Shown: positions 6,121-13,876, counted from the stretch's first letter. The stretch is 17,045 bases of DNA from an uncultured Collinsella sp. (GCA_958447915.1 CAUDCB010000027.1:1-17045); one strand, 5' to 3'. Notes: generated from the sequence alone by a model not told the origin. Numbers and translations: made by a program.

Positions 6121-7320
6121 CTAGAGCTTGTGGTGGCGCTCTTCTTTACGTTCCTCGGCTGCCTTCTCCTCCTGTTTAAAGGCGGGGTCGTCGGGGGTTA
6201 CCAGCTCGTCCTCGTGCGTGCGCTTGTTGTAATGGTGGCGCAGCACGGGCTCAAACAGGTGCAGGTGCTTGGCGAAGGCTGCCGAGCCCGCGGCGAGCAC
6301 GGTAAAGATGAGCACGCGCATGGGGACCTCGACCTGATTGATGGCGGCGGCACCGGCCGAAAGCATGATGCACCAGGCATAGATGAGCAGTACGGCCTGC
6401 TTTTGGTTGTAGCCCTCTTGAATGAGGCGGTGGTGGATGTGGCCCTTGTCGGCCTGCCCAATGCTAATGTGGGCGCGCTTGCGGCGCACGATGGCGCTAA
6501 ACGTATCGATGATGGGCACGCCGGCCACGATGAGCGGGATGATGAGCGAGGTGAGCGCGGCGGTGCGGCTCACGTTGAGCAGCGAAATGGAGCCCAGCGC
6601 AAAGCCTAGCAGCAGCGACCCCGAGTCGCCCAAGAAGATGCTCGCGGGGTTGAAGTTATAGCGCAAGAAGGCGAGGCACGAGCCAAAGAGCGCGATGGAG
6701 AGCGCGGCGGCGTCGATGCGGCCCGAGAGCACGGCGACCGAAAACATGGTGAACGACGCGATGCCGCAGATGCCCGTGGCCAAGCCGTCGAGGCCGTCGA
6801 TAAGGTTGATGATGTTGGTGAACGCCACCAGGTAGACCACGGTGATGGGGTAGGCGAGCCAGCCGAGCATGATCTCGCCGGGGGCAAGCGGGTTGACGAT
6901 GACGCCGATTTTTAGGCCACCCACGCAGGCGATGAGCGCGGCGAGGACCTGGCCGGCCAGCTTTTGCTTGGGCTTGAGTTGGAAGACGTCGTCGATTGCT
7001 CCGGTCACAAAGATGACGGTAAAAGAAAGCGCAAGTATGGGGTAGCTGATGTGCAGACGGGGGTGGGGCACCAAAACGGGCGGCCAACTCAGGTACCAGG
7101 TGCCTAGAATCTGCACGATGCAGGCGACGACGAGGCCCAAAAAGACCGCCGTGCCGCCCATGCGCGGGATGGGCTTAGTGTTGATGCGGCGCTTTGAAGG
7201 ATAGTCGACGGCGTCGAGCTTGATTGCCAGGCGCTTGACCAGGGGCACCGCAAGGAAGGTCGTGATAAAAGCCGCGACTGCCACGCAAAGGTACGGTATG
7301 AAGCTCGTGGAGGAAGCCAT
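6121..7320 (-). CDS. WecA/TagO-type undecaprenyl-phosphate sugar-1-phosphate transferase
   Basis: This 399-residue polytopic membrane enzyme of the MraY/WecA superfamily transfers a sugar-1-phosphate, usually GlcNAc-1-P from UDP-GlcNAc, to undecaprenyl phosphate. That starts wall teichoic acid or other surface polysaccharide synthesis on the cytoplasmic face. Motifs: KPIPRMGG (49-56), GAIDDVFQLKPKQKL with the paired Asp (108-121), NLIDGLDGLATG (172-183), IFLGDSGS (228-235), and DKGHIHHRL (291-299), the histidine motif typical of WecA/TagO rather than MraY. About ten hydrophobic segments are followed by a charged cytoplasmic tail (from ~365). ATG 7320 is chosen over ATG 7368 because a promoter (7378-7406) would start RNA at about 7371, and the family begins at the first membrane helix; neither start has a clear Shine-Dalgarno. 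The sugar donor is not shown by sequence. Confidence 0.92.
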   Translation of the reverse strand: MASSTSFIPYLCVAVAAFITTFLAVPLVKRLAIKLDAVDYPSKRRINTKPIPRMGGTAVFLGLVVACIVQILGTWYLSWPPVLVPHPRLHISYPILALSFTVIFVTGAIDDVFQLKPKQKLAGQVLAALIACVGGLKIGVIVNPLAPGEIMLGWLAYPITVVYLVAFTNIINLIDGLDGLATGICGIASFTMFSVAVLSGRIDAAALSIALFGSCLAFLRYNFNPASIFLGDSGSLLLGFALGSISLLNVSRTAALTSLIIPLIVAGVPIIDTFSAIVRRKRAHISIGQADKGHIHHRLIQEGYNQKQAVLLIYAWCIMLSAGAAAINQVEVPMRVLIFTVLAAGSAAFAKHLHLFEPVLRHHYNKRTHEDELVTPDDPAFKQEEKAAEERKEERHHKL

Positions 7321-7377
7321 GAATCGATAAACCGCCAAGCGTCGAAGGAAAAGGTCAATGGATGCCATGCCGCAAAG

Positions 7378-7406
7378 GGTATAGCTGACCCATGATACTC
7401 GACCAA
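7378..7406 (-). promoter_or_regulatory. Candidate promoter of the wecA/tagO-like gene
   Basis: On the minus strand, TTGGTC (7406-7401) and TATACC (7383-7378) are exactly 17 bases apart, predicting a start near 7371. Apart from this, 7407-7555 holds nothing I recognise. Confidence 0.45.
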
Positions 7407-7555
7407 GGGGGGCGTGAGGAATTGCACGGGGCGATAATCACGCGCTTACCAGATATTCGAATGATGGTGGGGTTCTGCCTGGTGCCTTTTGGGAATCTTG
7501 ACGGGATTTGCAATGGCGATTTTCGGCAAAAGAAAACCACCCCCCACGTTACGAA

Positions 7556-7735
7556 AATGAACCCACCTAAAACAGGTGGGTGCCCTCATCGACCGTTCCA
7601 GCGTCCTTAACAACGAAGGATACCTGTACTACGTACGACTGTGTGGGCTCCCTAAATAAACGCGACGGTTCACCCAGTTGCTCCGCGGGGGGCGGAATAC
7701 CTACATCATAAAGCGGCACTTTGTGGATTCCAGTC
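7556..7735 (-). ncRNA. ssrS: Structured RNA, probable 6S RNA (ssrS)
   Basis: On the minus strand a -10-like TGTAAT (7746-7741) precedes about 180 bases rich in pairing and without a credible ORF, ending in a terminator-like hairpin (ACCCACCT / AGGTGGGT, 7581-7561) followed by TCATTTT. GTGCC near the 5' side (7719-7715) can pair with GGCAC near the 3' side (7584-7580), continuing through CTTAT/ATGAG with bulges as a closing stem. ACTGGGTG pairs with CACACAGT inside, and a TCCTT/AAGGA hairpin lies in the 3' half. Length, the end-to-end closing stem, the open middle and the 3' hairpin fit 6S RNA, which mimics an open promoter and binds RNA polymerase. The family name rests on this resemblance, not on a covariance search. 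The GTGCC/GGCAC pairing partly competes with the 3' hairpin. Confidence 0.55.
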
Positions 7736-7740
7736 TTGAC

Positions 7741-7746
7741 ATTACA
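7741..7746 (-). promoter_or_regulatory. -10 element upstream of the 7556-7735 RNA
   Basis: TGTAAT on the minus strand (5 of 6 consensus bases) would start RNA at about 7734/7735. No clear -35 is visible. On the plus strand TTGACA (7736-7741) overlaps it and could be the -35 of a promoter toward the radical SAM gene, but no -10 at standard spacing is seen. Confidence 0.4.
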
Positions 7747-7848
7747 AAAATCGTGTCGGACGATTACGACGCCTTGGGGCTCGAGCCGTCTGTGCGGTCG
7801 GTCCTTTTGCGTTTGAGCTGCTGAATCGTTGTTTTGGAGCATGTTTTT

Positions 7849-8787
7849 ATGCCGACGTCGTTGACCGAACTTTTTTCGCCCGCCTGCCATTTGTGTCCGC
7901 GCCGTTGCGGTGCGGCGCGCGATGAGGGCGCACGCGGCGTATGCGGTGCTACCGACACGCTCAAGGTGGCCCGCGCGGCGCTTCATATGTGGGAGGAGCC
8001 GCCTATCTCGGGCGAGGCCGGTTCGGGCACGATCTTCTTTAGCGGCTGCTCGCTCAAATGTGTCTATTGCCAGAACCACGAGATCTCGACAGGCAATTTT
8101 GGGCTTGAGATTTCGCCCGAGCGCCTGGTCGAGATTATGTTGGAGCTGCAGGACCAGGGTGCGAACAATATTAACCTGGTGACGGCGACGCACTACGCGC
8201 ACCTGCTGCCGACTGCGATTGCCGCGGCACGGGCGCGCGGGCTGGTCATCCCGATCGTTTACAACACGAGCGGTTATGAGCGCGCGAGCGCTGTGGCGGC
8301 GCTCGGCGATCTGGTTGATGTGTGGCTTACCGACTTTAAATATGCCGATGCGGGGCTTGCGCAGTCGCTCTCTCATATTCAGGACTACCCGCGTGTGGCC
8401 GTGTTGGGCCTGGCTCAGATGGCGCGCGAGATTAATCGCCGCGGGGGAGAGCTGGTGGACGAGGACGGGCTCATGAAGCGCGGCATGATCGTGCGCCATC
8501 TGGTACTGCCGGGACATGCAGACGATTCGTGTCGCGTGCTGGACCTGGTGTGGCAGACGGTGGGCGATGTGCCGATCTCGGTCATGAACCAGTACACGCC
8601 CAATGCGCTCATGCGCGAGCGAGGCGGCGACCTGGCATGCGCCGTGACGCGCGAGGAGTACGAGCAGGTGCTCGATCATGCCGACGACCTGGGCTTTACG
8701 ACGATGTTCTGGCAAGAGGGCGGCGCAGTAGACGAGAGCTTTACCCCGGCCTTCGACACTACAGGCGTCCTCACCAGTGCAAAGTAG
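7849..8787 (+). CDS. Radical SAM protein, PflA/PflX-like activating enzyme
   Basis: The 312-residue radical SAM enzyme has the cluster motif CSLKCVYC (C67, C71, C74; CxxxCxxC), preceded by GTIFFSGC and followed by QNHEIS as in pyruvate formate-lyase-activating-enzyme relatives. An N-terminal cysteine set CHLCPRRC...GVCGA (C13, C16, C20, C32) is characteristic of the PflX/COG1313 branch and may bind a second metal site. Later landmarks are NINLVTATHY (around 104-113), IVYNTSGYE, WLTDFKY and RHLVLPGH. Members are presumed to generate a glycyl or other protein radical, but the substrate of this branch is not established, and no glycyl-radical enzyme is next to it. ATG 7849 follows GGAG by nine bases. 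It is divergent from the structured RNA at 7556-7735. Confidence 0.9.
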   Translation: MPTSLTELFSPACHLCPRRCGAARDEGARGVCGATDTLKVARAALHMWEEPPISGEAGSGTIFFSGCSLKCVYCQNHEISTGNFGLEISPERLVEIMLELQDQGANNINLVTATHYAHLLPTAIAAARARGLVIPIVYNTSGYERASAVAALGDLVDVWLTDFKYADAGLAQSLSHIQDYPRVAVLGLAQMAREINRRGGELVDEDGLMKRGMIVRHLVLPGHADDSCRVLDLVWQTVGDVPISVMNQYTPNALMRERGGDLACAVTREEYEQVLDHADDLGFTTMFWQEGGAVDESFTPAFDTTGVLTSAK

Positions 8788-8795
8788 CGCGTTTG

Positions 8796-8877
8796 CCGAT
8801 GATTTTTCTGGGACGGGGATTAAAAAATCATTCGGTACAAAATGATTTTTTAATCCCCGTCCCAGAAAAATCATCGG
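8796..8877. repeat. Perfect 37-bp inverted repeat (REPIN-like pair)
   Basis: Left arm 8796-8832 and right arm 8841-8877 are exact reverse complements over 37 bases, with an 8-base spacer. Each arm contains GGGACGGGGATTAAAAAATC or its complement. It starts nine bases after the radical SAM stop. No T tract follows the right arm, so it is not a classical terminator. Two inverted copies of one short element are the hallmark of REPIN-type repeats. Confidence 0.9.
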
Positions 8878-8908
8878 GAGGATCGCTTGCTCGAAAGGTA
8901 GTCAAAAT

Positions 8909-8926
8909 ATCCCCGTCCCAAAAAAG
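8909..8926. repeat. Partial third copy of the GGGACGGGGAT element
   Basis: ATCCCCGTCCCAAAAAAG matches the core of the right arm of the preceding inverted repeat, in the same orientation, 32 bases beyond it. It lacks the TTTTTTA/ATCATT parts. Confidence 0.7.
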
Positions 8927-8941
8927 ACTGGGTATTGGGCG

Positions 8942-8969
8942 TTGACAGTTGGCGAGCCGTAGGTAAAAT
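8942..8969 (+). promoter_or_regulatory. Promoter of tRNA-Ala
   Basis: A perfect TTGACA (8942-8947) and TAAAAT (8964-8969; 5 of 6) are spaced 16 bases apart, predicting a start near 8976, a few bases before the tRNA 5' end at 8983. Confidence 0.75.
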
Positions 8970-8982
8970 ATCAACTTGTCCT

Positions 8983-9055
8983 GGGGACGTAGCTCAGTTG
9001 GGAGAGCGCTGCCGTCGCATGGCAGAGGCCGAGGGTTCGACTCCCTTCGTCTCCA
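8983..9055 (+). tRNA. tRNA-Ala (anticodon CGC)
   Basis: The cloverleaf folds fully. The acceptor GGGGACG pairs with CGTCTCC and carries a G3-U70 wobble, the main alanine identity element. The D arm is GCTC-AGTTGGGA-GAGC, and the anticodon stem CTGCC/GGCAG has loop GTCGCAT giving anticodon CGC (codon GCG). The T arm is GAGGG-TTCGACT-CCCTT and the discriminator base is A. The CCA end is not fully encoded (A followed by CCC), so it must be added after transcription. Confidence 0.96.
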
Positions 9056-9069
9056 CCCTTGGAATTGAT

Positions 9070-9101
9070 AAGCCGCTGACACTGTGTCGGCGGCTTTTTT
9101 T
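9070..9101 (+). terminator. Terminator of tRNA-Ala
   Basis: AAGCCGCTGAC pairs with GTCGGCGGCTT (one G-U) around a short loop, followed by a run of seven T (9095-9101). It lies 15 bases past the tRNA, immediately before the next gene. Confidence 0.88.
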
Positions 9102-9120
9102 AAAAAGAAAGGGCTGTACC

Positions 9121-9519
9121 ATGGCCGAGCTTGAGTCCCAACCATTGTCCGACGAGGAGCGCGCCGAGTTGGAAGAGCTCCGCGCCGAGAAGGCCCGCCG
9201 CGAAGCTCAGGAAGAGGCCCGTCGCGAGCGTGAGGAGCTGGCTGCCCTGCGTGCCGAGCGCGCGAAGGCCGAGGAGGCCGCCGCGAACGCCGCGCCCAAA
9301 CCTCAGCCCAAAAGAGCCGCTCACCCCAAGCCCGTCGAGCCCAAACCGAGCCGTGACGAGATGACCTTTGCCCAGCGCATGGTCACCTCTAAGGAGCCTA
9401 CGGGCGAGAATGAGATCCCCGGCATGGCTCCGGCTCAAAAAATCATCATCGTGCTCGCTCTCATCGCGTTTATCGTCTTTATGGTCTACACGATCACGGG
9501 CAGCATGGGCCTGCACTAA
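9121..9519 (+). CDS. Small coiled-coil, C-terminally anchored membrane protein (hypothetical)
   Basis: No family is recognised in this 132-residue protein. Residues 9-55 are almost entirely Glu, Ala, Arg and Leu with heptad-like spacing, indicating a long charged coiled coil. Residues 56-78 form a Pro/Lys-rich linker (PKPQPKR, PKPVEPKP). After MTFAQRMVTSKEPTGENEIPGM comes one hydrophobic segment (about 107-126, IIIVLALIAFIVFMVYTI) and a six-residue tail. There is no signal peptide, so a tail-anchored protein with the coiled coil in the cytoplasm is the likely topology. ATG 9121 follows AGAAAGGG. The frame is open upstream through the tRNA, but that part is not coding. The role is unknown. Confidence 0.8.
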   Translation: MAELESQPLSDEERAELEELRAEKARREAQEEARREREELAALRAERAKAEEAAANAAPKPQPKRAAHPKPVEPKPSRDEMTFAQRMVTSKEPTGENEIPGMAPAQKIIIVLALIAFIVFMVYTITGSMGLH

Positions 9520-9601
9520 CCTGTTCGCACCGGGCCTCATGCCCGCACATCCGCCTCGTCCAACCCTCAACTTCTGCACAGCGCATCCGAAAGGTCGCCC
9601 C

Positions 9602-11107
9602 ATGGCTTTGACCGACATCTCGCATCCCACCGACATTGCAATGCTCACCGATCTTTACGAGCTCACTATGGCCCAGGGCCTGTGGGTGGGCGGCAAGGCC
9701 AATGAGCAGGGTTGTTTTACCGCGTTTTACCGCGACCATCCCTTTGGTAGCGCCTACGCCGTCATGTGCGGCACCGCCGAGCTGCCCGAGCTGGTCGAGA
9801 ACCTGCGCTTTACGCCCGAGGACATCGACTATCTCGCCGCGCTCCAGGCTCCTGCCGGCGGCGCGATGTTCAAGCCTGGATTCCTTGACTACCTGCGTGA
9901 TTTTCGTGCGCATGTAAACATCGACGCCGTCCCCGAGGGCGAGCTCGTCTTTCCGCGCGAGCCCATGGTGCGCGTCACCGGCTCCGCGCTGGAGTGCCCG
10001 CTGCTCGAGACGGCGCTGCTCAACATCGTCGGCTTCCAGACACTTGTTGCCACCAAGACGGCGCGCGTGGTGTTGGCGGCGGACGGCCGTCCCGTGGCCG
10101 AGTTTGGCCTGCGCCGCGCCCAGGGTCCCGATGGCGGCCTGGCCGTTGCGCGCGCGAGCTACGTTGCCGGCTGCTCCTCTACGTCCAATGTGCTCGCCGG
10201 CCGCCGCTACGGTATTCCCGTCTTTGGCACGCATGCGCACAGCTGGGTGATGAGCTTCGATTCCGAGCTCGAGGCCTTCCGCGCCTTTGCCAAGTCGAGC
10301 CCCAAGAACTGTACGCTGCTCATCGACACCTATGACGTGCGCGAGGGCTGCGAGCATGCCATTACGGTTGCCAAGGAGATGGAGGCGGTGGGCGAGCGCC
10401 TGTCGGCCATTCGCATCGACTCCGGCGACCTCGCCAAGCTCTCCAAGTATGTTCGCGGCCGTTTTGATGCCGAGGGCCTGCCCTATGTGGGGATCTCGGT
10501 TTCTAACGATCTGGATGAGTACACGATTCAGTCGCTGCTCGACCAGGGCGCGCCCATCGACAGCTTTGGCGTGGGTACCAAGCTCGCGACCTGCTATGAC
10601 CAGCCGGCGCTGGGTGGCGTGTACAAGCTTTCCGCCCGCCGTGCGAGCGAGGCAGATCCATGGACTCCGGTGGTCAAGCTCTCCGAGCAGCCCTACAAGC
10701 GCACGATCCCGGGTGTGCAACGCGTGCGCCGTTATTACGACGGCTTTGGCGGCCCGGTCTGCGACATGATCTACGACGAGGATCATCTGGCGGGGGAGGG
10801 CTCCGCGCGCGGCAATACCCTCGTGGCCGTGAATGATGCTGCCCTGGTGACCGACGTGTCCGAACTTGAGTATCGCGAGCTGCTGGTGCCGATCGTGCGC
10901 GATGGCAGTGCGGTGGCTCCGCGTGAGAGCATCCAGGACGCGCGCGAGCGCTGTGCTTGGGCGCTCGATCATCTGGACGCAGCTTTCAAGCGCTTCCTGT
11001 ACCCGCAGACCTATGTGGTGGGCATGGAGCAGGGCCTGGCTCAGGTGCGCGACGAGCTCGTGCGCAAGAACATGGCCGCGGCTTCTGCCTTTCCCTGGGC
11101 TCACTAA
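9602..11107 (+). CDS. pncB: Nicotinate phosphoribosyltransferase
   Basis: The 501-residue cytoplasmic enzyme (EC 6.3.4.21) makes nicotinate mononucleotide from nicotinate and PRPP with ATP hydrolysis, the entry to NAD salvage (Preiss-Handler route). Motifs: TDLYELTM (16-23), FGLRRAQGPDGG (168-179), GTHAHSW (209-215) containing the histidine phosphorylated in the family, LLIDTYD (239-245), RIDSGDLAKLSKYVR (271-285) and SFGVGTKL (321-328). ATG 9602 is supported by GAAAGG seven bases upstream and by alignment of TDLYELTM near the N-terminus; the longer open frame to 9368 overlaps the previous gene and is rejected. proB starts 79 bases after its stop; an imperfect GC-rich hairpin without a T tract (about 11115-11150) lies between, so read-through into proB is possible. 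Confidence 0.96.
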   Translation: MALTDISHPTDIAMLTDLYELTMAQGLWVGGKANEQGCFTAFYRDHPFGSAYAVMCGTAELPELVENLRFTPEDIDYLAALQAPAGGAMFKPGFLDYLRDFRAHVNIDAVPEGELVFPREPMVRVTGSALECPLLETALLNIVGFQTLVATKTARVVLAADGRPVAEFGLRRAQGPDGGLAVARASYVAGCSSTSNVLAGRRYGIPVFGTHAHSWVMSFDSELEAFRAFAKSSPKNCTLLIDTYDVREGCEHAITVAKEMEAVGERLSAIRIDSGDLAKLSKYVRGRFDAEGLPYVGISVSNDLDEYTIQSLLDQGAPIDSFGVGTKLATCYDQPALGGVYKLSARRASEADPWTPVVKLSEQPYKRTIPGVQRVRRYYDGFGGPVCDMIYDEDHLAGEGSARGNTLVAVNDAALVTDVSELEYRELLVPIVRDGSAVAPRESIQDARERCAWALDHLDAAFKRFLYPQTYVVGMEQGLAQVRDELVRKNMAAASAFPWAH

Positions 11108-11186
11108 TTCCTTGGGCGGTAGGGGCGAGTCACGCTCCCTTGGCCGCCAGCTTGGCCGTTCGCTGAACAGTTGATTGGTTTGACGT

Positions 11187-12314
11187 ATGACGACTTCTTA
11201 TAAAACGATGGTGGTAAAGATCGGTTCGTCCACGGTTGTGGGCGCCGACGGCAAGGTCAACCGCTCCTTTATCGGCGGGCTTGCCGATCAGGCCGCAGCG
11301 CTGCGCAAGCTCGGCTGGCGTCTGGTCGTGGTGAGCTCGGGCGCTATCGCCTGCGGCTATCCCGTGTTGGGCTTCGACCGCAAGCCGGTCGGCGACCTTC
11401 CGAGCCTGCAGGCCTGCGCCTCGGCTGGTCAGTGCATCATCTCGTCGGCCTACGACGAGGAGTTCCATGCGCGCGACCTGCTCACCTCGCTCGTGCTGCT
11501 CACGCGCCACGATACGGCCCGCCGCACGTCCTACCTGCACGCGCGCGACGCCCTGCTGCGCCTGGTGGAGCTGGGCGTGGTGCCGGTTGTCAACGAGAAC
11601 GATACCGTTACCGTCGATGAGATCAAGTTTGGCGACAACGACACACTGGCGGCGCTTGTGAGCTGCCTGGTTTCTGCCGATCTGTGCGTGACGCTCTCGG
11701 ACATCGATGGCCTCTATACTGCCAATCCGCATGAGGACCCAACGGCCGAGTTCGTCCCGGTCGTGCATAAGATCGATGCCAAGATTATCGCCTCGGCGGG
11801 CGATTCTTCCACATCGGTGGGCACGGGCGGCATGATCACCAAGATTCGCGCGAGCCGCATTCTGATGACGGCGGGCATTCAGAGCGTGATTTGCTCGGGC
11901 GAGGAGCCCGATGCGCTCGTGCGCCTCGCCCGTGGCGAGAGCGTGGGCACGCTGTTCGATCCGCCGGCGGAGCGTCTGGACATCGCACCCCGCAAGCTGT
12001 GGATCGCGCTGGGCGACAAGGCGCATGGCTCGGTGACGGTCGATGATGGTGCTGCGAAGGCGCTGGTCAGCCGTGGCTCTTCCTTGCTTGCGGTGGGTAT
12101 TCGCGAGGTCGATGGCCAGTTTGCCGAGGGCGATGTGCTCGACGTGTGCGACCCGAGCGGCATGGTTGTCGCCCGCGGTATCGCCGAGGCCGATTCGGAC
12201 GTGCTGGAACTTGCCGCCGGCCGCCGCCAGGACCAGATCGCCAGCAACCGCCTGCTCGCTAACCTGGCCGAGAAGCCGGCGATACACAGGGATAACTTGA
12301 TCGTATTTGCATAA
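11187..12314 (+). CDS. proB: Glutamate 5-kinase
   Basis: The 375-residue protein phosphorylates glutamate to gamma-glutamyl phosphate, the first step of proline synthesis; the product is passed to ProA. The amino-acid kinase domain shows VVKIGSST (9-16), VVVSSGAIACG (47-57), VVPVVNENDTV (131-141), FGDNDTLAALV (148-158), LSDIDGLYTANP (170-181) and GTGGMITKI (212-220). A C-terminal PUA domain follows (about 275-355). Activity in the family is feedback-inhibited by proline. No good Shine-Dalgarno precedes ATG 11187, but the next in-frame ATG (11208) would remove the start of the kinase fold. The gene ends in a strong bidirectional terminator. proA lies 1.6 kb downstream on the same strand with a peptidase gene in between. 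Confidence 0.96.
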   Translation: MTTSYKTMVVKIGSSTVVGADGKVNRSFIGGLADQAAALRKLGWRLVVVSSGAIACGYPVLGFDRKPVGDLPSLQACASAGQCIISSAYDEEFHARDLLTSLVLLTRHDTARRTSYLHARDALLRLVELGVVPVVNENDTVTVDEIKFGDNDTLAALVSCLVSADLCVTLSDIDGLYTANPHEDPTAEFVPVVHKIDAKIIASAGDSSTSVGTGGMITKIRASRILMTAGIQSVICSGEEPDALVRLARGESVGTLFDPPAERLDIAPRKLWIALGDKAHGSVTVDDGAAKALVSRGSSLLAVGIREVDGQFAEGDVLDVCDPSGMVVARGIAEADSDVLELAAGRRQDQIASNRLLANLAEKPAIHRDNLIVFA

Positions 12315-12315
12315 A

Positions 12316-12357
12316 GAAAGACAGCGCTGCGGATCGTTTCCCGCAGCGCTGTCTTTC
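12316..12357. terminator. Bidirectional terminator between proB and the peptidase gene
   Basis: A perfect 17-bp stem GAAAGACAGCGCTGCGG / CCGCAGCGCTGTCTTTC surrounds an 8-base loop, starting two bases after the proB stop. It has short T-rich sides (CTTTC) in both directions and separates two convergent genes. Confidence 0.85.
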
Positions 12358-12359
12358 TC

Positions 12360-12413
12360 GTGCCGGCACCTGGGGACGTTCCTTTTGTGCCGGCAGGTGG
12401 GGACACTCCTTTG
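12360..12413. repeat. Two tandem 27-bp copies of a GTGCCGGCA-GGGGAC element
   Basis: 12360-12386 and 12387-12413 are direct repeats, both beginning GTGCCGGCA, then (C/G)(C/G)TGGGGAC, and ending in TCCTTT. The second copy ends exactly one base before the stop complement of the minus-strand peptidase gene. TGCCGGCAGGTG from the second copy recurs exactly at 16122-16133, beside the RAYT gene. Confidence 0.85.
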
Positions 12414-13832
12414 TTAGAAGATCCGGCGCAGGTCTCCGCGGTTGAGGGCTTCGTCGAAGAGGTGCTTGAACACCACGCTGCCGTGCAGACCGTCGTGCTC
12501 GAACTCGTTGGTCACCCAGGCATGCGAGTTGCCCACGCGGCTGAGCGTATCAAGCTGCAGGCCCGAATCCACGTACATGTCGTCGAAATACACCGCGGCC
12601 TGCAGGGGCACCTCGTTGCGCGCCAGTCGCTGCGGGTCGTAGATCTTGTCCCAGCTGGTGTCTTCCATCAGCAGGTCCATGGCAGGCTTGAAGGGCTTGA
12701 GCTCGGGCATCTGCTCAAACATCCACGGGAACATGGCCTCGCCGGTAAACATGAGCGGGCGTGCGAGTGTGTCGAACTCGGCACGATGGGCTTTCTCTTC
12801 TGCCGCGGCCCAGCGAATGGGCATGGTGTCGCCGTCGGCGTAGATGAACTCCTGCAGCGTCCAATACAGCGGGTTTGTACGCGTGTTGGTGCGCTCGAGG
12901 GCGCGCATCAAAAAGCTATCGGATACCGAGGTTCCGCAGCTCAGCGTGCCGTCGCCGTCAACAAAAGCGTGATCGATAATCCAATGCATGCGCTCAAAGC
13001 TCGGCTTCATGCCAAAGTCGCTGCCCATAAGTTGCAGGCGCTCCACCGTCATTGGCGAGCCGTCGGGCAGCACGGGCTTCTGCTCCTCAAGCGCGTCGGC
13101 AAGAGCCGCCACGCGCTCGACGTCGGCGGGGTAGCGGTCGTAATACTGCTGCGTCTTGGCGGCCATGCGCGGGAAGGTGTGCGCGTAGACCTCGCTGGCG
13201 CTCGCCGGCACGTGCGGAATGCCGCCGCAGGTAAAGCTTGCCGCCACGCCCTCGGGGAAGAGTGACAGATAGCTCAACGTCAAAAAGCCGCCGTAGCTCT
13301 GGCCGAGCGTGACCCAGGGCTTGCCGCCAAAGCCCACTAGGCGCAGGTATTCAAAATCGCGCACGATGGAACTGGCGAGGTGGCGCTTGAGGAAGTCTGC
13401 CTGCGAGCGTGCTGTATCGGCGCCGGCGGCCGTTGCGCGATCACCCAGTGCCTTGATCGTGCGTCCGTCCACGCAGCTGCTGCGTCCGGTGCCGCGCTGG
13501 TCGGGAAGGACCACGCGGAAGTGCTTGACGGCCTCCTCGATCCAGCCGTCGCTTGTGGGCGACAGCGGACGCGGGCTCTCGCCACCGGGGCCGCCCTGCA
13601 AAAACAGGAGCAGTGGCAGATCGTCGTTGATGCGGTCGGGCGCGCAAACCACGCGGTAGAAGAGCTTGATGCTCTCGGGCGCGCCGGCGATGGGTGCCGG
13701 CATAGCGCCGCGGCGCATGGTGCTGCCGACGGCCAGGAGCATCGGCTCCAGGCCGCGCCAGTCAAGGGGGACGTCGATGCTGTGGTCCTCGACGTAAAGG
13801 CCGGGGACGTGGTACGAAGTGATGAGGGCCAT
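12414..13832 (-). CDS. Prolyl aminopeptidase-like alpha/beta hydrolase (MEROPS S33)
   Basis: The 472-residue alpha/beta hydrolase is of the larger proline iminopeptidase type, which releases N-terminal proline from peptides. Visible are the oxyanion-hole segment LLFLQGGPGGE (75-85), PDQRGTGRSS (110-119), the nucleophile elbow GQSYGG with Ser179 (177-182), an acid-bearing YFDDMYVDSGL (415-425) and the C-terminal histidine segment VTNEFEHDGL (His446), a helical cap domain lying between. There is no signal peptide, so it should be cytoplasmic. ATG 13832 is preceded on the minus strand by GGAAG; the longer frame to 13913 has no family-like sequence. It lies antisense between proB and proA, so peptide-derived proline release sits beside proline synthesis. 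Exact substrate preference is not provable from sequence. Confidence 0.88.
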   Translation of the reverse strand: MALITSYHVPGLYVEDHSIDVPLDWRGLEPMLLAVGSTMRRGAMPAPIAGAPESIKLFYRVVCAPDRINDDLPLLLFLQGGPGGESPRPLSPTSDGWIEEAVKHFRVVLPDQRGTGRSSCVDGRTIKALGDRATAAGADTARSQADFLKRHLASSIVRDFEYLRLVGFGGKPWVTLGQSYGGFLTLSYLSLFPEGVAASFTCGGIPHVPASASEVYAHTFPRMAAKTQQYYDRYPADVERVAALADALEEQKPVLPDGSPMTVERLQLMGSDFGMKPSFERMHWIIDHAFVDGDGTLSCGTSVSDSFLMRALERTNTRTNPLYWTLQEFIYADGDTMPIRWAAAEEKAHRAEFDTLARPLMFTGEAMFPWMFEQMPELKPFKPAMDLLMEDTSWDKIYDPQRLARNEVPLQAAVYFDDMYVDSGLQLDTLSRVGNSHAWVTNEFEHDGLHGSVVFKHLFDEALNRGDLRRIF

Positions 13833-13870
13833 GTGAGTCTTCCGTTCGTTGCGGTGTTTCGGGTTGACCA

Positions 13871-13876
13871 ATTCTA
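13871..13876 (-). promoter_or_regulatory. Candidate -10 element of the peptidase gene
   Basis: On the minus strand TAGAAT (5 of 6) would start RNA about 31 bases before ATG 13832. TTGCGC lies 19 bases upstream of it, a poor -35. The intergenic space (13833-13944) is shared with the divergent proA gene. Confidence 0.35.

Noticed and set aside
7567..8874. Long minus-strand open frame (435 codons)
   Set aside because: Antisense to the radical SAM gene and continuing through the structured RNA and the inverted repeat; no family-like sequence.
8942..9055. The GGGGACG at the tRNA 5' end as another GGGAC repeat
   Set aside because: It is the acceptor stem of tRNA-Ala and pairs with the 3' end; the resemblance to the repeat core is coincidental.
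8828..9145. Minus-strand frame containing RRRESNPRPLPCDGSALPTEL
   Set aside because: This is the well-known false protein produced by translating the antisense of a tRNA gene; tRNA-Ala is at 8983-9055.
9494..11104. 536-codon minus-strand frame
   Set aside because: Shadow of pncB, whose motifs fill the plus strand.
11130..12287. 385-codon minus-strand frame
   Set aside because: Shadow of proB.
12360..13265. 301-codon plus-strand frame
   Set aside because: Antisense to the prolyl aminopeptidase-like gene and starts inside the tandem repeat.
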